From a gamma proteobacterium symbiont of Ctena orbiculata (lineage in GTDB: Bacteria > Pseudomonadota > Gammaproteobacteria > Chromatiales > Chromatiaceae): a stretch of 64,000 nt of DNA. The position numbers and the translations under genes were made by a program. The stretch covers positions 1 through 64,000 of the forward strand of contig QBVC01000013.1 in assembly GCA_003058495.1 (NCBI GenBank), written 5' to 3'. Shown here piece after piece: positions 16,724-24,781 of this stretch. The notes below the pieces were generated by a model. It did no database searches. It was not told the origin of the DNA and saw nothing but the letters and a program-made list of their open reading frames with translations. How positions within the stretch are numbered: the first letter of the stretch is position 1; each line of letters opens with the position of its first letter.

Positions 16724-16885
16724 GAATTAGTTGTAGCACCAAAAGTGATCATTGTTAACATTTTCTCCCGGAATCCTTGAAATATTCCCTGATTTCATCT
16801 AAATTGTAAGTTAACAGCGTTTACATCTGGCCTTGGAATATGTTCCAAGCCACTGTAATCCATAGATTAACGGAGGATACTGACA

Positions 16886-17332
16886 ATGTCGTCAACAGAC
16901 TATTCAACAGCAGACAGATCGCGCGGGCAGTGTTTCAACGGCCCTATGGGGTCATGCGGGCGCGGTCACTGGAGCGGCGCGAATATCGTCGCCATGGTGT
17001 TGGGTTTCATCATCTTTCCGCCATTGGGTTTTATAGTCCTGTTGTGGACAATCCTGGGTCACCCCATCCAGGAGCTTCCCGGTTGGGTGCGCGACAAGTG
17101 GAACCAGCTCTTCCGAAACAACAAGGCGGGGGCATACAAGGAGAGTGACAACACCATATTCAACGAGTATCAACAGACCCAATACGACCGCATCCGCGAA
17201 ATCAAGGAGGAGATCAAGAAGCGGGCGGAGGCGTTCCGCTCATTTCGCTTCGACGCGAAGCGGCGCAAAGACCAGAAAGAGTTCGACGAGTTCATGGCAA
17301 GCAAACCTACAGACAACAGTGATGCGCCCTGA
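16886..17332 (+). CDS. DUF2852-like membrane protein
   Basis: The start at ATG 16886 follows a strong GGAGG. The 148-residue protein has a Gly/Ser/Cys-rich N-terminus (DRSRGQCFNGPMGSCGRGHW), one or two membrane helices (IVAMVLGFIIFPPLGFIVLL), a HPIQELPGWVRDKW segment and a long charged helix with predicted coiled-coil character (YDRIREIKEEIKKRAEAFRS) that ends in FDEFMASKP. This matches the DUF2852 pattern of a membrane anchor plus cytoplasmic helix. Function is unknown. It may be controlled by the divergent TetR regulator. A GCCACCC/GGGTGGC hairpin at 17366-17391 could terminate it, but lacks a U-tract. Confidence 0.7.
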   Translation: MSSTDYSTADRSRGQCFNGPMGSCGRGHWSGANIVAMVLGFIIFPPLGFIVLLWTILGHPIQELPGWVRDKWNQLFRNNKAGAYKESDNTIFNEYQQTQYDRIREIKEEIKKRAEAFRSFRFDAKRRKDQKEFDEFMASKPTDNSDAP

Positions 17333-18155
17333 TCGCCTGAGATCCGATTGTCACCGTCGAGAAATGCCACCCGTGCGGGATGCAGGGTGGCTCTATAACG
17401 TCAGCCACGATATTTACTCTATCGCTCACTCTGCACTATTTTCATCCTGCCAGGACCTGGTGGACGGTTCCTACACATCATCAGCGAAGGCGATCGCTTA
17501 TTAGCTCTGCATAGGAATAGGGCAGATGCCGGCTATTTAACTTACTGTAGGGACCTCTGGCACTAGAGCATGATTATATTGCAGTGGATTAGACCCATTT
17601 CGGCCAAAAGCTGACCTGTATCTGCGCAGGCAATATTAATCCCGATTACTTCATAGCGGACATTCGGGAAGCTTCTCTGCACAGAAACCGCCTACAAATA
17701 TGACAACGCTCGGTCCGTCCCAGTTGGACCGAGGAATTTTTTGTACTGCTATCAAAGGCCTTTTTAACTGATCAAATGGACTGCACACATGCTTGTGATC
17801 GTGCGTCATTGTCCTCTCCACATTCAGAGATTGCAAAACGAGATATTGATTCTAAGTGATTGATATTGAATTAATTACAATGTGTTATATAAAAGTTTCG
17901 CTATATAAAAACTAGAGGTCTCGGCAATAAAGCTGAGAACTAAATAAGACACCCACCCCAAATCCCACCCCAAAGTTTACTTTTTTTGAACACACCCACT
18001 TATTCATTTCAGGCATATATCACTCACATAAACATTGAAATTGCTGCTTGCTGGATCAGATATCCCTATCAATCAGTCTGAAAGTGAAACAGCAAACACC
18101 CTCAACCCTCAGCAGGAGGCTGATTCTGTATTTGACTTGTTTCAGGAAAGAACCT
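17333..18155. other. AT-rich intergenic region with left end of RAYT element
   Basis: I see no convincing gene in these 823 bases. The composition is clearly more AT-rich than the flanks. It contains a weak hairpin at 17366-17391, a CTCGGC/GCTGAG hairpin near 17919-17937, and the left inverted repeat of the transposase element starting at 17941. Short frames here have no ribosome-binding sites or protein-like composition. Confidence 0.6.
17941..17962. repeat. Left inverted repeat of RAYT unit
   Basis: This copy reads TAAATAAGACACCCACCCCA followed by AA. A small hairpin (CTCGGC/GCTGAG) sits directly outside it at 17919-17937, as is common in REP elements. Confidence 0.6.
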
Positions 18156-19151
18156 TTAGCTGAGGTAGTGTATGGCAGCGCCGAGATTTGGCGTTCGTTG
18201 ATAGCCCATTCGTTGACAGGCTTCTTTGAGCTTATAGCTTGCGCCGACAATGCCCTTGAACCGGCTTTCGAAATGCTGGGTCATGTAGAGCCAATGCTGG
18301 GGGTCGATTTGCAATCTATTTAGTATGGGTGGTTGATTGCCCGGGATAGAGCCGCGCTTGTGTTCAAGAATGGCGCGTCCTGTCCAATCAATGAGCTCGA
18401 GATAGTCCTTCAGTCGAAACGGCAGGCCCCTGGGCATGCTTTTGCGTGGATTTCCGGCAAATGGGTGCAAGTCGGCAGGGTTTTTTGCTTTCTTTGTCCG
18501 GTTGCGACTTTGCTTGAGCATGGTTGTCCGCTCAGCAATAGAGGTGTACTCGGATTGTTCCGGCGTCTTGGCCATCCCTGCCCTGACCGGGTTGAGATCC
18601 ACATAGGTCATGCAGGCAGCCAGGGCCTTTTCATCCAGCAGGGCCTGGGATTTGTACCGGCCCTCCCAGTAGCGACCGGTGCATCCGTCCTCCTGGTTGG
18701 CCTGGCGTGCGATCGGTTCGTTGATGCAGCGCATGAACCAGCTGATGTCATGCAGGCGCTTACGCCATTTGGTGACCAATTCGGAGATTACATCGCGTTC
18801 TGCTTTGCTGAGGGCTTCCATTGCGCGATAACGCTGTACGAGTACGGGCAGGGAAAAGAGCCGCTCCCAGCGTTCGATGACAACCTGCTCACTCCACCCG
18901 GCCGCGTTCTCGGCATCGATATGGAGGATGACGTGGTAGTGGTTGTACATCACCGCGTAGGCACAGATGTCGATGGCGAAGATCTCCGCCAGCTGTTTCA
19001 TGCGATCGACGATCCACTGGCGCCTATGTTCAAAGCTCTTGCCGCTATGTGAATCCACGCCGCAGAGAAAGGCGCGACGGACACAGCGGGAGACGCAGTG
19101 ATAATAAGGGGTGGTTTCCAGTGAAACCTGGGCTTTCCTTGGCTTGGGCAT
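18156..19151 (-). CDS. REP-associated tyrosine transposase, IS200/IS605 Y1-like
   Basis: The 331-residue protein starts at an ATG preceded by AAGGAG. The N-terminal region has YYHCVSRCVRRAF and the metal-binding histidine pair in YNHYHVILHID, the HuH motif of Y1 single-strand transposases. The usual catalytic tyrosine region is less certain, but the RYWEGRYKSQALLDEKALAA and YVDLNPVRAGM segments are characteristic of RAYT (TnpA_REP) proteins. RAYT enzymes cleave single-stranded REP hairpins and are mostly domesticated single-copy genes. The gene looks intact and ends in AAIHYLS. Inverted repeats flank it, and AT-rich surroundings suggest transfer. Confidence 0.85.
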   Translation of the reverse strand: MPKPRKAQVSLETTPYYHCVSRCVRRAFLCGVDSHSGKSFEHRRQWIVDRMKQLAEIFAIDICAYAVMYNHYHVILHIDAENAAGWSEQVVIERWERLFSLPVLVQRYRAMEALSKAERDVISELVTKWRKRLHDISWFMRCINEPIARQANQEDGCTGRYWEGRYKSQALLDEKALAACMTYVDLNPVRAGMAKTPEQSEYTSIAERTTMLKQSRNRTKKAKNPADLHPFAGNPRKSMPRGLPFRLKDYLELIDWTGRAILEHKRGSIPGNQPPILNRLQIDPQHWLYMTQHFESRFKGIVGASYKLKEACQRMGYQRTPNLGAAIHYLS

Positions 19152-19214
19152 GATATCGCTCCTTGATATCGGGTGTGAACTGGGAGATTGCCAGATTTGA
19201 TGGTTTTTGGCAAA

Positions 19215-19236
19215 TTAGGGGTGGATGTCCTATTTA
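19215..19236. repeat. Right inverted repeat of RAYT unit
   Basis: This copy reads GGGGTGGATGTCCTATTTA at its 3' part and lies 63 bases upstream of the transposase start. It differs from the reverse complement of the left copy at three of 22 positions. Confidence 0.6.
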
Positions 19237-19280
19237 ACTAGTTGCATAAGGTTGCCAACACTTAACCCAGGATAGTTAAT

Positions 19281-21131
19281 ATGGAAATTGAAGTTATTTA
19301 CCAGTTTATTATACAACGTTTGTTCATCCTGCTTTGTTTTTTATCGCTGATCCTATTCATCACGTTCATTCTGTACCACAAGCCAGCACCTGATGATCAG
19401 AAGGTGGTTCAAAATACTGCGGTCACAGGTGGAAAAGGCGATACTCTAGTGGTCCTGTTGCATGCCTACACAGCACGAGGCGATAAACTGGGTGAGATTA
19501 GGGAAGTGCTTGATAGCCTCGACGAATATTCAGACGCCGACTTTATAATCCCTGACTTGCCGTTTGGCTTATTTTCTATGGAAAGCTCCAGCAAGGTGAC
19601 GGCTGAACTTGTGTCTGCTATCGATGAAGCATGGGACAATCGCGTCCAGTCACAGAATCCTTACAAACGTGTGCTACTCATCGGCCATAGTATTGGGGCT
19701 CTGTATGCGAGAAAACTATTTATTGTCGCATGCGGTGAAAACGAGGATGCCCGATTCGAGTCTGATCTACGCACATTGCTCGCTGATAGCGCATACCACG
19801 TCGACAAACCAAGGCCATGGGCGCAGGCCGTTGATCGCATTGTTCAACTTGCAGGCATGAACCGTGGCTGGTCGATATCACACCACATGTCTATACCGCG
19901 AGCGATCCAGATGGAGATAGGCGTTTTTGCAGGCCGTGTATTCCAGTGGGTGTACGGGAGGCCACCGATAATCTTTACGATACGACGCGGCGCCCCCTTC
20001 ATCACTCAGTTGCGGCTGCAATGGCTATCGATGAAGAAACAAGCGCATGAGAAAGGGCTGTCGAATGCTTTAACGGTTCAGCTACTGGGCAGTATCGATG
20101 ATTTGGTGTCTCCCGAAGACAATTTAGATCTTATCTCAGGCGCCGACTTCATCTACATGGATATCCCAATGTCGGGGCACTCCAATGTTGTCGAGATGAG
20201 TGATCCAATCGCCGGGCATGCTCGGCGAGAGAAGCTTGTTGAGGCGCTTGAGGTGGATGGCTCCGAGAAGAAGCAGCAGGATATTGCAGATGAGACAGTT
20301 AGCGACGTAGTGTTCGTGATCCATGGGATCAGAGATGAAGGTTACTGGACACAGAAAATCGCACGCAAGGTACTGGAGCTCAATAAGAATAACCCGAACA
20401 GGAGGATTAAGACAGAGACATCAAGTTACGGGTATTTTCCCTTGCTGTCATTCCTGATGCCCGGCAAGCGACAAGAGAAGGTGGAATGGTTCATGGATCG
20501 CTATACGGAGGCGAAAGCGCGATACCCGGAAGCCCGATTCCACTTCATAGGCCACAGTCACGGTACTTATCTTCTGGCTAAGGCACTTCAGGACTATGAT
20601 TCGGTACGTTTCGACCAGGTGCTATTCGCTGGCAGTGTTGTTCATCAGGACTACGAGTGGGAAAAGTTCATAGATACTTCCCGTGTCAAGCATGTCTACA
20701 ATTTCGAGGCTACGGCTGACTGGGTAGTGGCGTTTTTTCCCAAAGCTATCCAGAGTATTGGTATCCAGGATCTGGGGAGCGCCGGGCACGATGGTTTCAC
20801 CGTAGCAGAACAGTTGCCTGGCAAAGTGAAAAATAAGTCTTACATTATCGGAGGGCACTCAGCGGCCATACAGGAGGCAATGTGGGATTCAATCGCTGAG
20901 TTTGTGCTGACGGGAGAATTCGTTACGCCGCCTGAATTACTGGTGGCCGAAGATCAGGAATTCTATGTAAAGTGGCCAGCGAAAATTTCCCCGTTGATCT
21001 GGCTGGTCGGCATCCTTTTGCTGGTATGTCTGTTCAATTATCTGCTGAAGCTCGATATCAGGGAATGGAAAAAGACGCTCTTACTGACACTATATATATA
21101 CGGATTATGGATCATATTGACCAGGGTTTAA
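19281..21131 (+). CDS. Membrane-anchored protein with two tandem alpha/beta-hydrolase domains
   Basis: The 616-residue protein has a hydrophobic helix at each end: about residues 13-31 and two helices at about 570-588 and 598-614. Between them are two alpha/beta-hydrolase domains. The first has the oxyanion-region strand TLVVLLHAYTARGD, nucleophile elbow GHSIG (Ser137), acidic GSIDDLVSPED (about Asp273/274) and a late SGH (His300). The second repeats the plan: VVFVIHGIRDEGYW, GHSHG (Ser426), a candidate Asp480 in EATADWVV and His526 in IGGHSAA. Both triads look intact, suggesting a lipase- or esterase-like enzyme held at the membrane. It lies just beyond the RAYT unit in an AT-richer island. 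The substrate is unknown. Confidence 0.75.
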   Translation: MEIEVIYQFIIQRLFILLCFLSLILFITFILYHKPAPDDQKVVQNTAVTGGKGDTLVVLLHAYTARGDKLGEIREVLDSLDEYSDADFIIPDLPFGLFSMESSSKVTAELVSAIDEAWDNRVQSQNPYKRVLLIGHSIGALYARKLFIVACGENEDARFESDLRTLLADSAYHVDKPRPWAQAVDRIVQLAGMNRGWSISHHMSIPRAIQMEIGVFAGRVFQWVYGRPPIIFTIRRGAPFITQLRLQWLSMKKQAHEKGLSNALTVQLLGSIDDLVSPEDNLDLISGADFIYMDIPMSGHSNVVEMSDPIAGHARREKLVEALEVDGSEKKQQDIADETVSDVVFVIHGIRDEGYWTQKIARKVLELNKNNPNRRIKTETSSYGYFPLLSFLMPGKRQEKVEWFMDRYTEAKARYPEARFHFIGHSHGTYLLAKALQDYDSVRFDQVLFAGSVVHQDYEWEKFIDTSRVKHVYNFEATADWVVAFFPKAIQSIGIQDLGSAGHDGFTVAEQLPGKVKNKSYIIGGHSAAIQEAMWDSIAEFVLTGEFVTPPELLVAEDQEFYVKWPAKISPLIWLVGILLLVCLFNYLLKLDIREWKKTLLLTLYIYGLWIILTRV

Positions 21132-21418
21132 TAATATTGAGGTCAGAGTAAAAACTCTATCTTTTAGAATTAAGGAGGCCAGAGACAATTTTGGTAAGCC
21201 CATGATTGTTGAAATAATATACTTGAATTGGTGTCTGTTTTTGGTACGAAACAGCAATAAGTGGGGTCAGATGAAACTTAATGACAGTTTTTGGCGAACA
21301 GCGGAAGTTAATATATAAAGCCCTATAGCTTCAGCTTCGGTCGCGTTTCAGACCAAACCACCCTACACCTACTGTCAATTTCCCCTGACAGCCAGAGATC
21401 CCTGAACAGAGACCACTT
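21132..21418. other. Intergenic region with GGTCAGA-type repeat motifs
   Basis: Two related motifs occur here: GAGGTCAGAGTAAAAA near 21139-21154 and GTGGGGTCAGATGAAAC near 21261-21277. Sequences of the form GGGGTCAGAGTAAA are commonly found beside Y1-like transposase genes in gammaproteobacteria (recalled, not searched). No gene is evident. Confidence 0.4.
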
Positions 21419-24214
21419 CTACAGATCCCGCACCAGTCGAACATAGTTATAGATACGCGCAGCATCCCCCTGCGGGCTCATATCAAAATAGTAACCGTCA
21501 CTCGCATAACTATAACGACTGAAGTCCGCCTCCTTGCCGTCACTGCGCTGGGCTCCGGCGCCGTGGACATCCATCCAGGTTGAGTTCATGTAGCCCATGG
21601 CGCGCCCGAAGCAGAGATAGACCGCTGAGCTTCCCGATCCGTCGGAACGGATATGGGTGGTGCCGGTCCAGAACCAGGGATAGTCCGACTCACCCCCTTC
21701 ATTCACGATCGGGGTGATATTGAAAACCGGATCGATGGCCGCGCTGTCGGTCGCTCCGGGGGCGCGGGTGTAGTCGAGGATACTCTGCATCTCCTTCGCA
21801 TTCGGCAGCCGCCAATCACTGTGGCCCAGATGATTCTCCGCGTTCTTCTGCTCGACCCAGGCCAGGGCGTCGGCCCAGGCCATGCCGCTGCCGCTGTCAT
21901 CCCGGGACCACATCAAACCTGTGGCAGCGTCGCTGACCGTGCCATCACCGTTCTCTGTGAAATCGTTACTGCCATAGTCGGTGTTTCCCCTCACCAGGTA
22001 TACGTAGTTGGTCTTGACCATACCACCGCCACTGCTGGGATAACCCTTGATTCTGCCATCGGCGAGATTGAGTCCGAATGCGGCCTGCTGATTGTTGAAG
22101 ACATAGTCCACATAAACGTTGCCGGACCAGAACTGGGCATCGATGACGCGCTCGCCAGCGGCCAGGTCACCGTAGTCAAAGCCGAAATAGTCGGTGTCGA
22201 TGAACGGAATCAGCTGGCTGGTATCATCGCTCATCGGATCGGTGCCGTTGAAGTTCATCAGGGAATAGAGCTCTTTCATGGTCGGCAGACGCCAGTCGCT
22301 GTAGCCGCCATAATTCTCGGCATTCAAACTCTCCGGGTAACTTTGGGCCTCAGCGAAGGTCAGCTTGTCGTCGGCGTCGATGTCGCCGTCCCTATCCAGG
22401 TCGGCGGTTTGGGTCCAGGTAAGGCCTGTTACATTGTCATGAACGGTCAGGCCGTCATCGCTGAGACTATAGCTCGGTTGATTGCCATCGAATTGGGCAT
22501 CCTGGCCGTAGAACATATCGCCTTCACCGGGTGTCGTGATCCGGCTGCTGTTGCCGAAGAACTGCTGCTGCCCTGTGTCGACGATGGGATAGGTCAGCAC
22601 CTTGGCAGCACCATCGGACACCGTGACTGTGGCTCTATCCGTATCGCTGTTTCCTGAATCGTCAGTCACCTGCAACGCGATAGTGAATGAACCGACAGCC
22701 GCCGCCGAGTAGTCGGCAGTGATACCGCTGGCATCGTCATAGAGACCGTCGTTGTCCAGATCCCAGGCGTAGTTCGTTATCCAGCCGTCACTGTCTTGAG
22801 AGGCCGATCCGTCCAGGGTTAACAGGGTACCCAGCGACCCGCTGTAGGGTCCCCCGGCATCTGCTTCGGGCGTTTGATTCGATGTCTCATCGTCCAGCGG
22901 TGTGCCGTCGAAACCCCGATAATCAGCACTGTATCGCTCCACCCTGAAGACCGCCCCGCTGGATTGATAATCCCACACCGTTTCACCCAATGAGGTGACC
23001 TCGAAGAAATAGGCGCCAGGTCCGTCGCAGATCAGGGTATTGCCGTTGGCCAGGCGCTGCTGGCCGGAGATATTCATGGCATAGAAATCGGTCGGCGTCT
23101 CCGCGCTGTAGCTCCACACTGTCTCGTCTGGGCCGAATGCGGCGCCAGCCAGATAGGTGTAGCTGCCATCCCCTTCGAGTGGTGGAGTGATCTCCTCGAC
23201 GGAGGAGTAGTTGCCCTCGGGACGCCCGCCGCCGTTGTTGAAGATCAACAGGTTGCCCGCGCCGGGATAGCCCGCCTCGATCCACTCCGCGTCATGGGGC
23301 AGGAACAGCCGCTGATCATCGCTGCTCCCCGCGCCATAGGCCCGGGGATTGCCCCAGCGATAGAGCAGATCGCCACCCCGACCGCTGTTACCCCCCGTGT
23401 GTCCCGCCGCCTCGGCGGTGGTGGTGCTGTGGTCGATGATCCAGACCTCGCTGAAGTTGTGCACGGTGAGCAGGATCTGATCCAGCTCGGCGTTGTAGTC
23501 GATGGCGTTGATTTGGTGCCAGTCGGCACTGCCGTTCATGGCGTGGTTGAGATCGATCAACTCCGGATGTTCGGCGACCGCACCATAGTTGGACTTACCG
23601 GGGTCATACTCCTGCACCAGGTGATCCCAGCTGTGCCACTGCCAGACGATCTCTCCCGAGTCGGCGCCCGTGGGCCGGACCTCGATCACGCTGTCGGGCC
23701 AGAGCTCACCCTCAGTGAGCAGGGAGGGATCACGGCCCGCGGCAATCGCCTCGGCTTCGCTCTTGGATTGCCAGGCGATCATCAGCAGATTGCCGTTGGG
23801 CAGCATCTCCACATCGTGATGCTGAAGATAGCTGCTGCTGGAATAGCGGTATTCCCAGGTCACCCCGCCGTCCCAGTCGAGGGTCTCCACCACACCGCCC
23901 GCGCCCCCTGCATCGAATCGGCCGTTGCCGAGATTGCCCGTGTGCAGCAGTTCACCATTCTCCAGCAGATAGACCGCATTTCCCGGCCGATAGTCACTCA
24001 CCCAGGCGTGAACCGGGCTCCCCTCGTTGTCTATCAGATAGGTGGTGGTTGAATCCAGGGGGGCATACAGGTTATAGCCCTCCGATGAGAGACTCTGCTC
24101 ATCCACCAATGCGCTATCCTGTCCATCGCCGCCCGACGAACCGCCGCCACATCCCGCAACGAGCATCGACAACGAACAGAAGAGGCACAAGCCGGTTATC
24201 TTAACTCTGTGCAT
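21419..24214 (-). CDS. Arylsulfotransferase-like lipoprotein with PKD and two DUF1566 domains
   Basis: From ATG 24214 (a GTG at 24220 has the better-placed GGGGTGG) the protein is 931 residues. A lipobox LVAGC is followed by a glycine/serine linker. Residues ~45-430 resemble bacterial arylsulfotransferases: YNLYAPLDSTTTYLIDNEG, GNLLMIAWQSKSEAEA, NHAMNGSADWHQINAIDY and FLPHDAEW, with repeated beta-propeller blades. A PKD domain follows (ADAGGPYSGSLGTLLTLDGS, about 455-535), then two DUF1566 modules, recognisable by GLTWTQTADLDRDGDID...YSDWRLPTMKELYSLM and GLMWSRDDSGSGMAW...SDWRLPNAKEMQSI. The combination suggests an outer-surface lipoprotein that binds or modifies sulfated or aromatic ligands. 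Enzyme activity is uncertain. Confidence 0.8.
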   Translation of the reverse strand: MHRVKITGLCLFCSLSMLVAGCGGGSSGGDGQDSALVDEQSLSSEGYNLYAPLDSTTTYLIDNEGSPVHAWVSDYRPGNAVYLLENGELLHTGNLGNGRFDAGGAGGVVETLDWDGGVTWEYRYSSSSYLQHHDVEMLPNGNLLMIAWQSKSEAEAIAAGRDPSLLTEGELWPDSVIEVRPTGADSGEIVWQWHSWDHLVQEYDPGKSNYGAVAEHPELIDLNHAMNGSADWHQINAIDYNAELDQILLTVHNFSEVWIIDHSTTTAEAAGHTGGNSGRGGDLLYRWGNPRAYGAGSSDDQRLFLPHDAEWIEAGYPGAGNLLIFNNGGGRPEGNYSSVEEITPPLEGDGSYTYLAGAAFGPDETVWSYSAETPTDFYAMNISGQQRLANGNTLICDGPGAYFFEVTSLGETVWDYQSSGAVFRVERYSADYRGFDGTPLDDETSNQTPEADAGGPYSGSLGTLLTLDGSASQDSDGWITNYAWDLDNDGLYDDASGITADYSAAAVGSFTIALQVTDDSGNSDTDRATVTVSDGAAKVLTYPIVDTGQQQFFGNSSRITTPGEGDMFYGQDAQFDGNQPSYSLSDDGLTVHDNVTGLTWTQTADLDRDGDIDADDKLTFAEAQSYPESLNAENYGGYSDWRLPTMKELYSLMNFNGTDPMSDDTSQLIPFIDTDYFGFDYGDLAAGERVIDAQFWSGNVYVDYVFNNQQAAFGLNLADGRIKGYPSSGGGMVKTNYVYLVRGNTDYGSNDFTENGDGTVSDAATGLMWSRDDSGSGMAWADALAWVEQKNAENHLGHSDWRLPNAKEMQSILDYTRAPGATDSAAIDPVFNITPIVNEGGESDYPWFWTGTTHIRSDGSGSSAVYLCFGRAMGYMNSTWMDVHGAGAQRSDGKEADFSRYSYASDGYYFDMSPQGDAARIYNYVRLVRDL

Positions 24215-24306
24215 TTTCACGGTTACCACCCCATGATTTCCGATCTGGTTTCAGGCTAAGAGTCAAGTTCCAAAGATTCACCACGAAGTGATTCCTGGCG
24301 AATCAT

Positions 24307-24645
24307 TCAACGCCGGCCGCCCGGTCGCCCTGCCCTCTCATGCCAGAGACGATAGGCCTCAAGCTGCTCGATCTGGGTCTCGCTCAGGAGGGCCGCGAGC
24401 CGCTCTCGTGTCTCCGCGCGATGCTGCTCCATCTCGTCGTGATGGCGCTTGTGCATCAATAGGCGGCTCTGAAACCGTTCTTCCATGATTGTCTGCAGGC
24501 TGGCCGCCTGCTCCTCGTTGAGATCCAGCTGCTGCTGCAGGGATTGGCTGCCGGATCCGCCGCAGGCACCGCCAAACGGCGGCATGGCAACGGCTGAACT
24601 CGCCACAAAAATAACCAGAGATGCGACCAGTGCTCTTTTCATCAT
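24307..24645 (-). CDS. Spy/CpxP-like periplasmic protein
   Basis: I start at ATG 24645, seven bases after GGAG; an upstream in-frame start would add six residues. The 112-residue product has a signal peptide (KRALVASLVIFVASSAVA) and a mature part that is helical and rich in Gln, Glu, His and Arg, with QQLDLNEEQAASLQTIMEER and LLSETQIEQLEAYRLW. These two LTxxQ-like segments are the hallmark of Spy/CpxP periplasmic chaperones and metal-sensor relatives. Tandem histidines in MHKRHHDEMEQH may bind metal. It is followed on the same strand by the arylsulfotransferase-like lipoprotein gene, 93 bases away. Confidence 0.72.
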   Translation of the reverse strand: MMKRALVASLVIFVASSAVAMPPFGGACGGSGSQSLQQQLDLNEEQAASLQTIMEERFQSRLLMHKRHHDEMEQHRAETRERLAALLSETQIEQLEAYRLWHERAGRPGGRR

Positions 24646-24781
24646 CTGTTGCTCCAGGCTCATGGTGATTGAGTGAAATGGATCGAGCCGATCAAACGGG
24701 CCCGTTCACTATCGAGTCTAAGCAGGGATATGACAGGGACGGAGGAGAAAGTGTGGAGAAATTGTAGAGATGTCGGCGGGT

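Larger units (their letters stand above)
17941..19236. mobile_element. RAYT/IS200-like transposase unit bounded by inverted repeats
   Basis: A 22-bp sequence at 17941-17962 (beginning TAAATAAGACACCCACCCCA) recurs in inverted orientation at 19215-19236 with 19 of 22 matches. The two copies bracket a Y1-type transposase gene on the minus strand. REP-associated tyrosine transposase (RAYT) genes are typically flanked by inverted REP elements, and this fits; the exact element ends are not proven. The composition of the unit is AT-richer outside the gene. Confidence 0.6.

Noticed and set aside
17366-17391. GCCACCC/GGGTGGC hairpin as a rho-independent terminator
   Set aside because: There is no U-tract and the loop is long, so it was mentioned only as a weak candidate.
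17651-17836. Minus-strand 61-codon frame in the AT-rich gap
   Set aside because: No ribosome-binding site, no homologous motif and a composition unlike the neighbouring genes.
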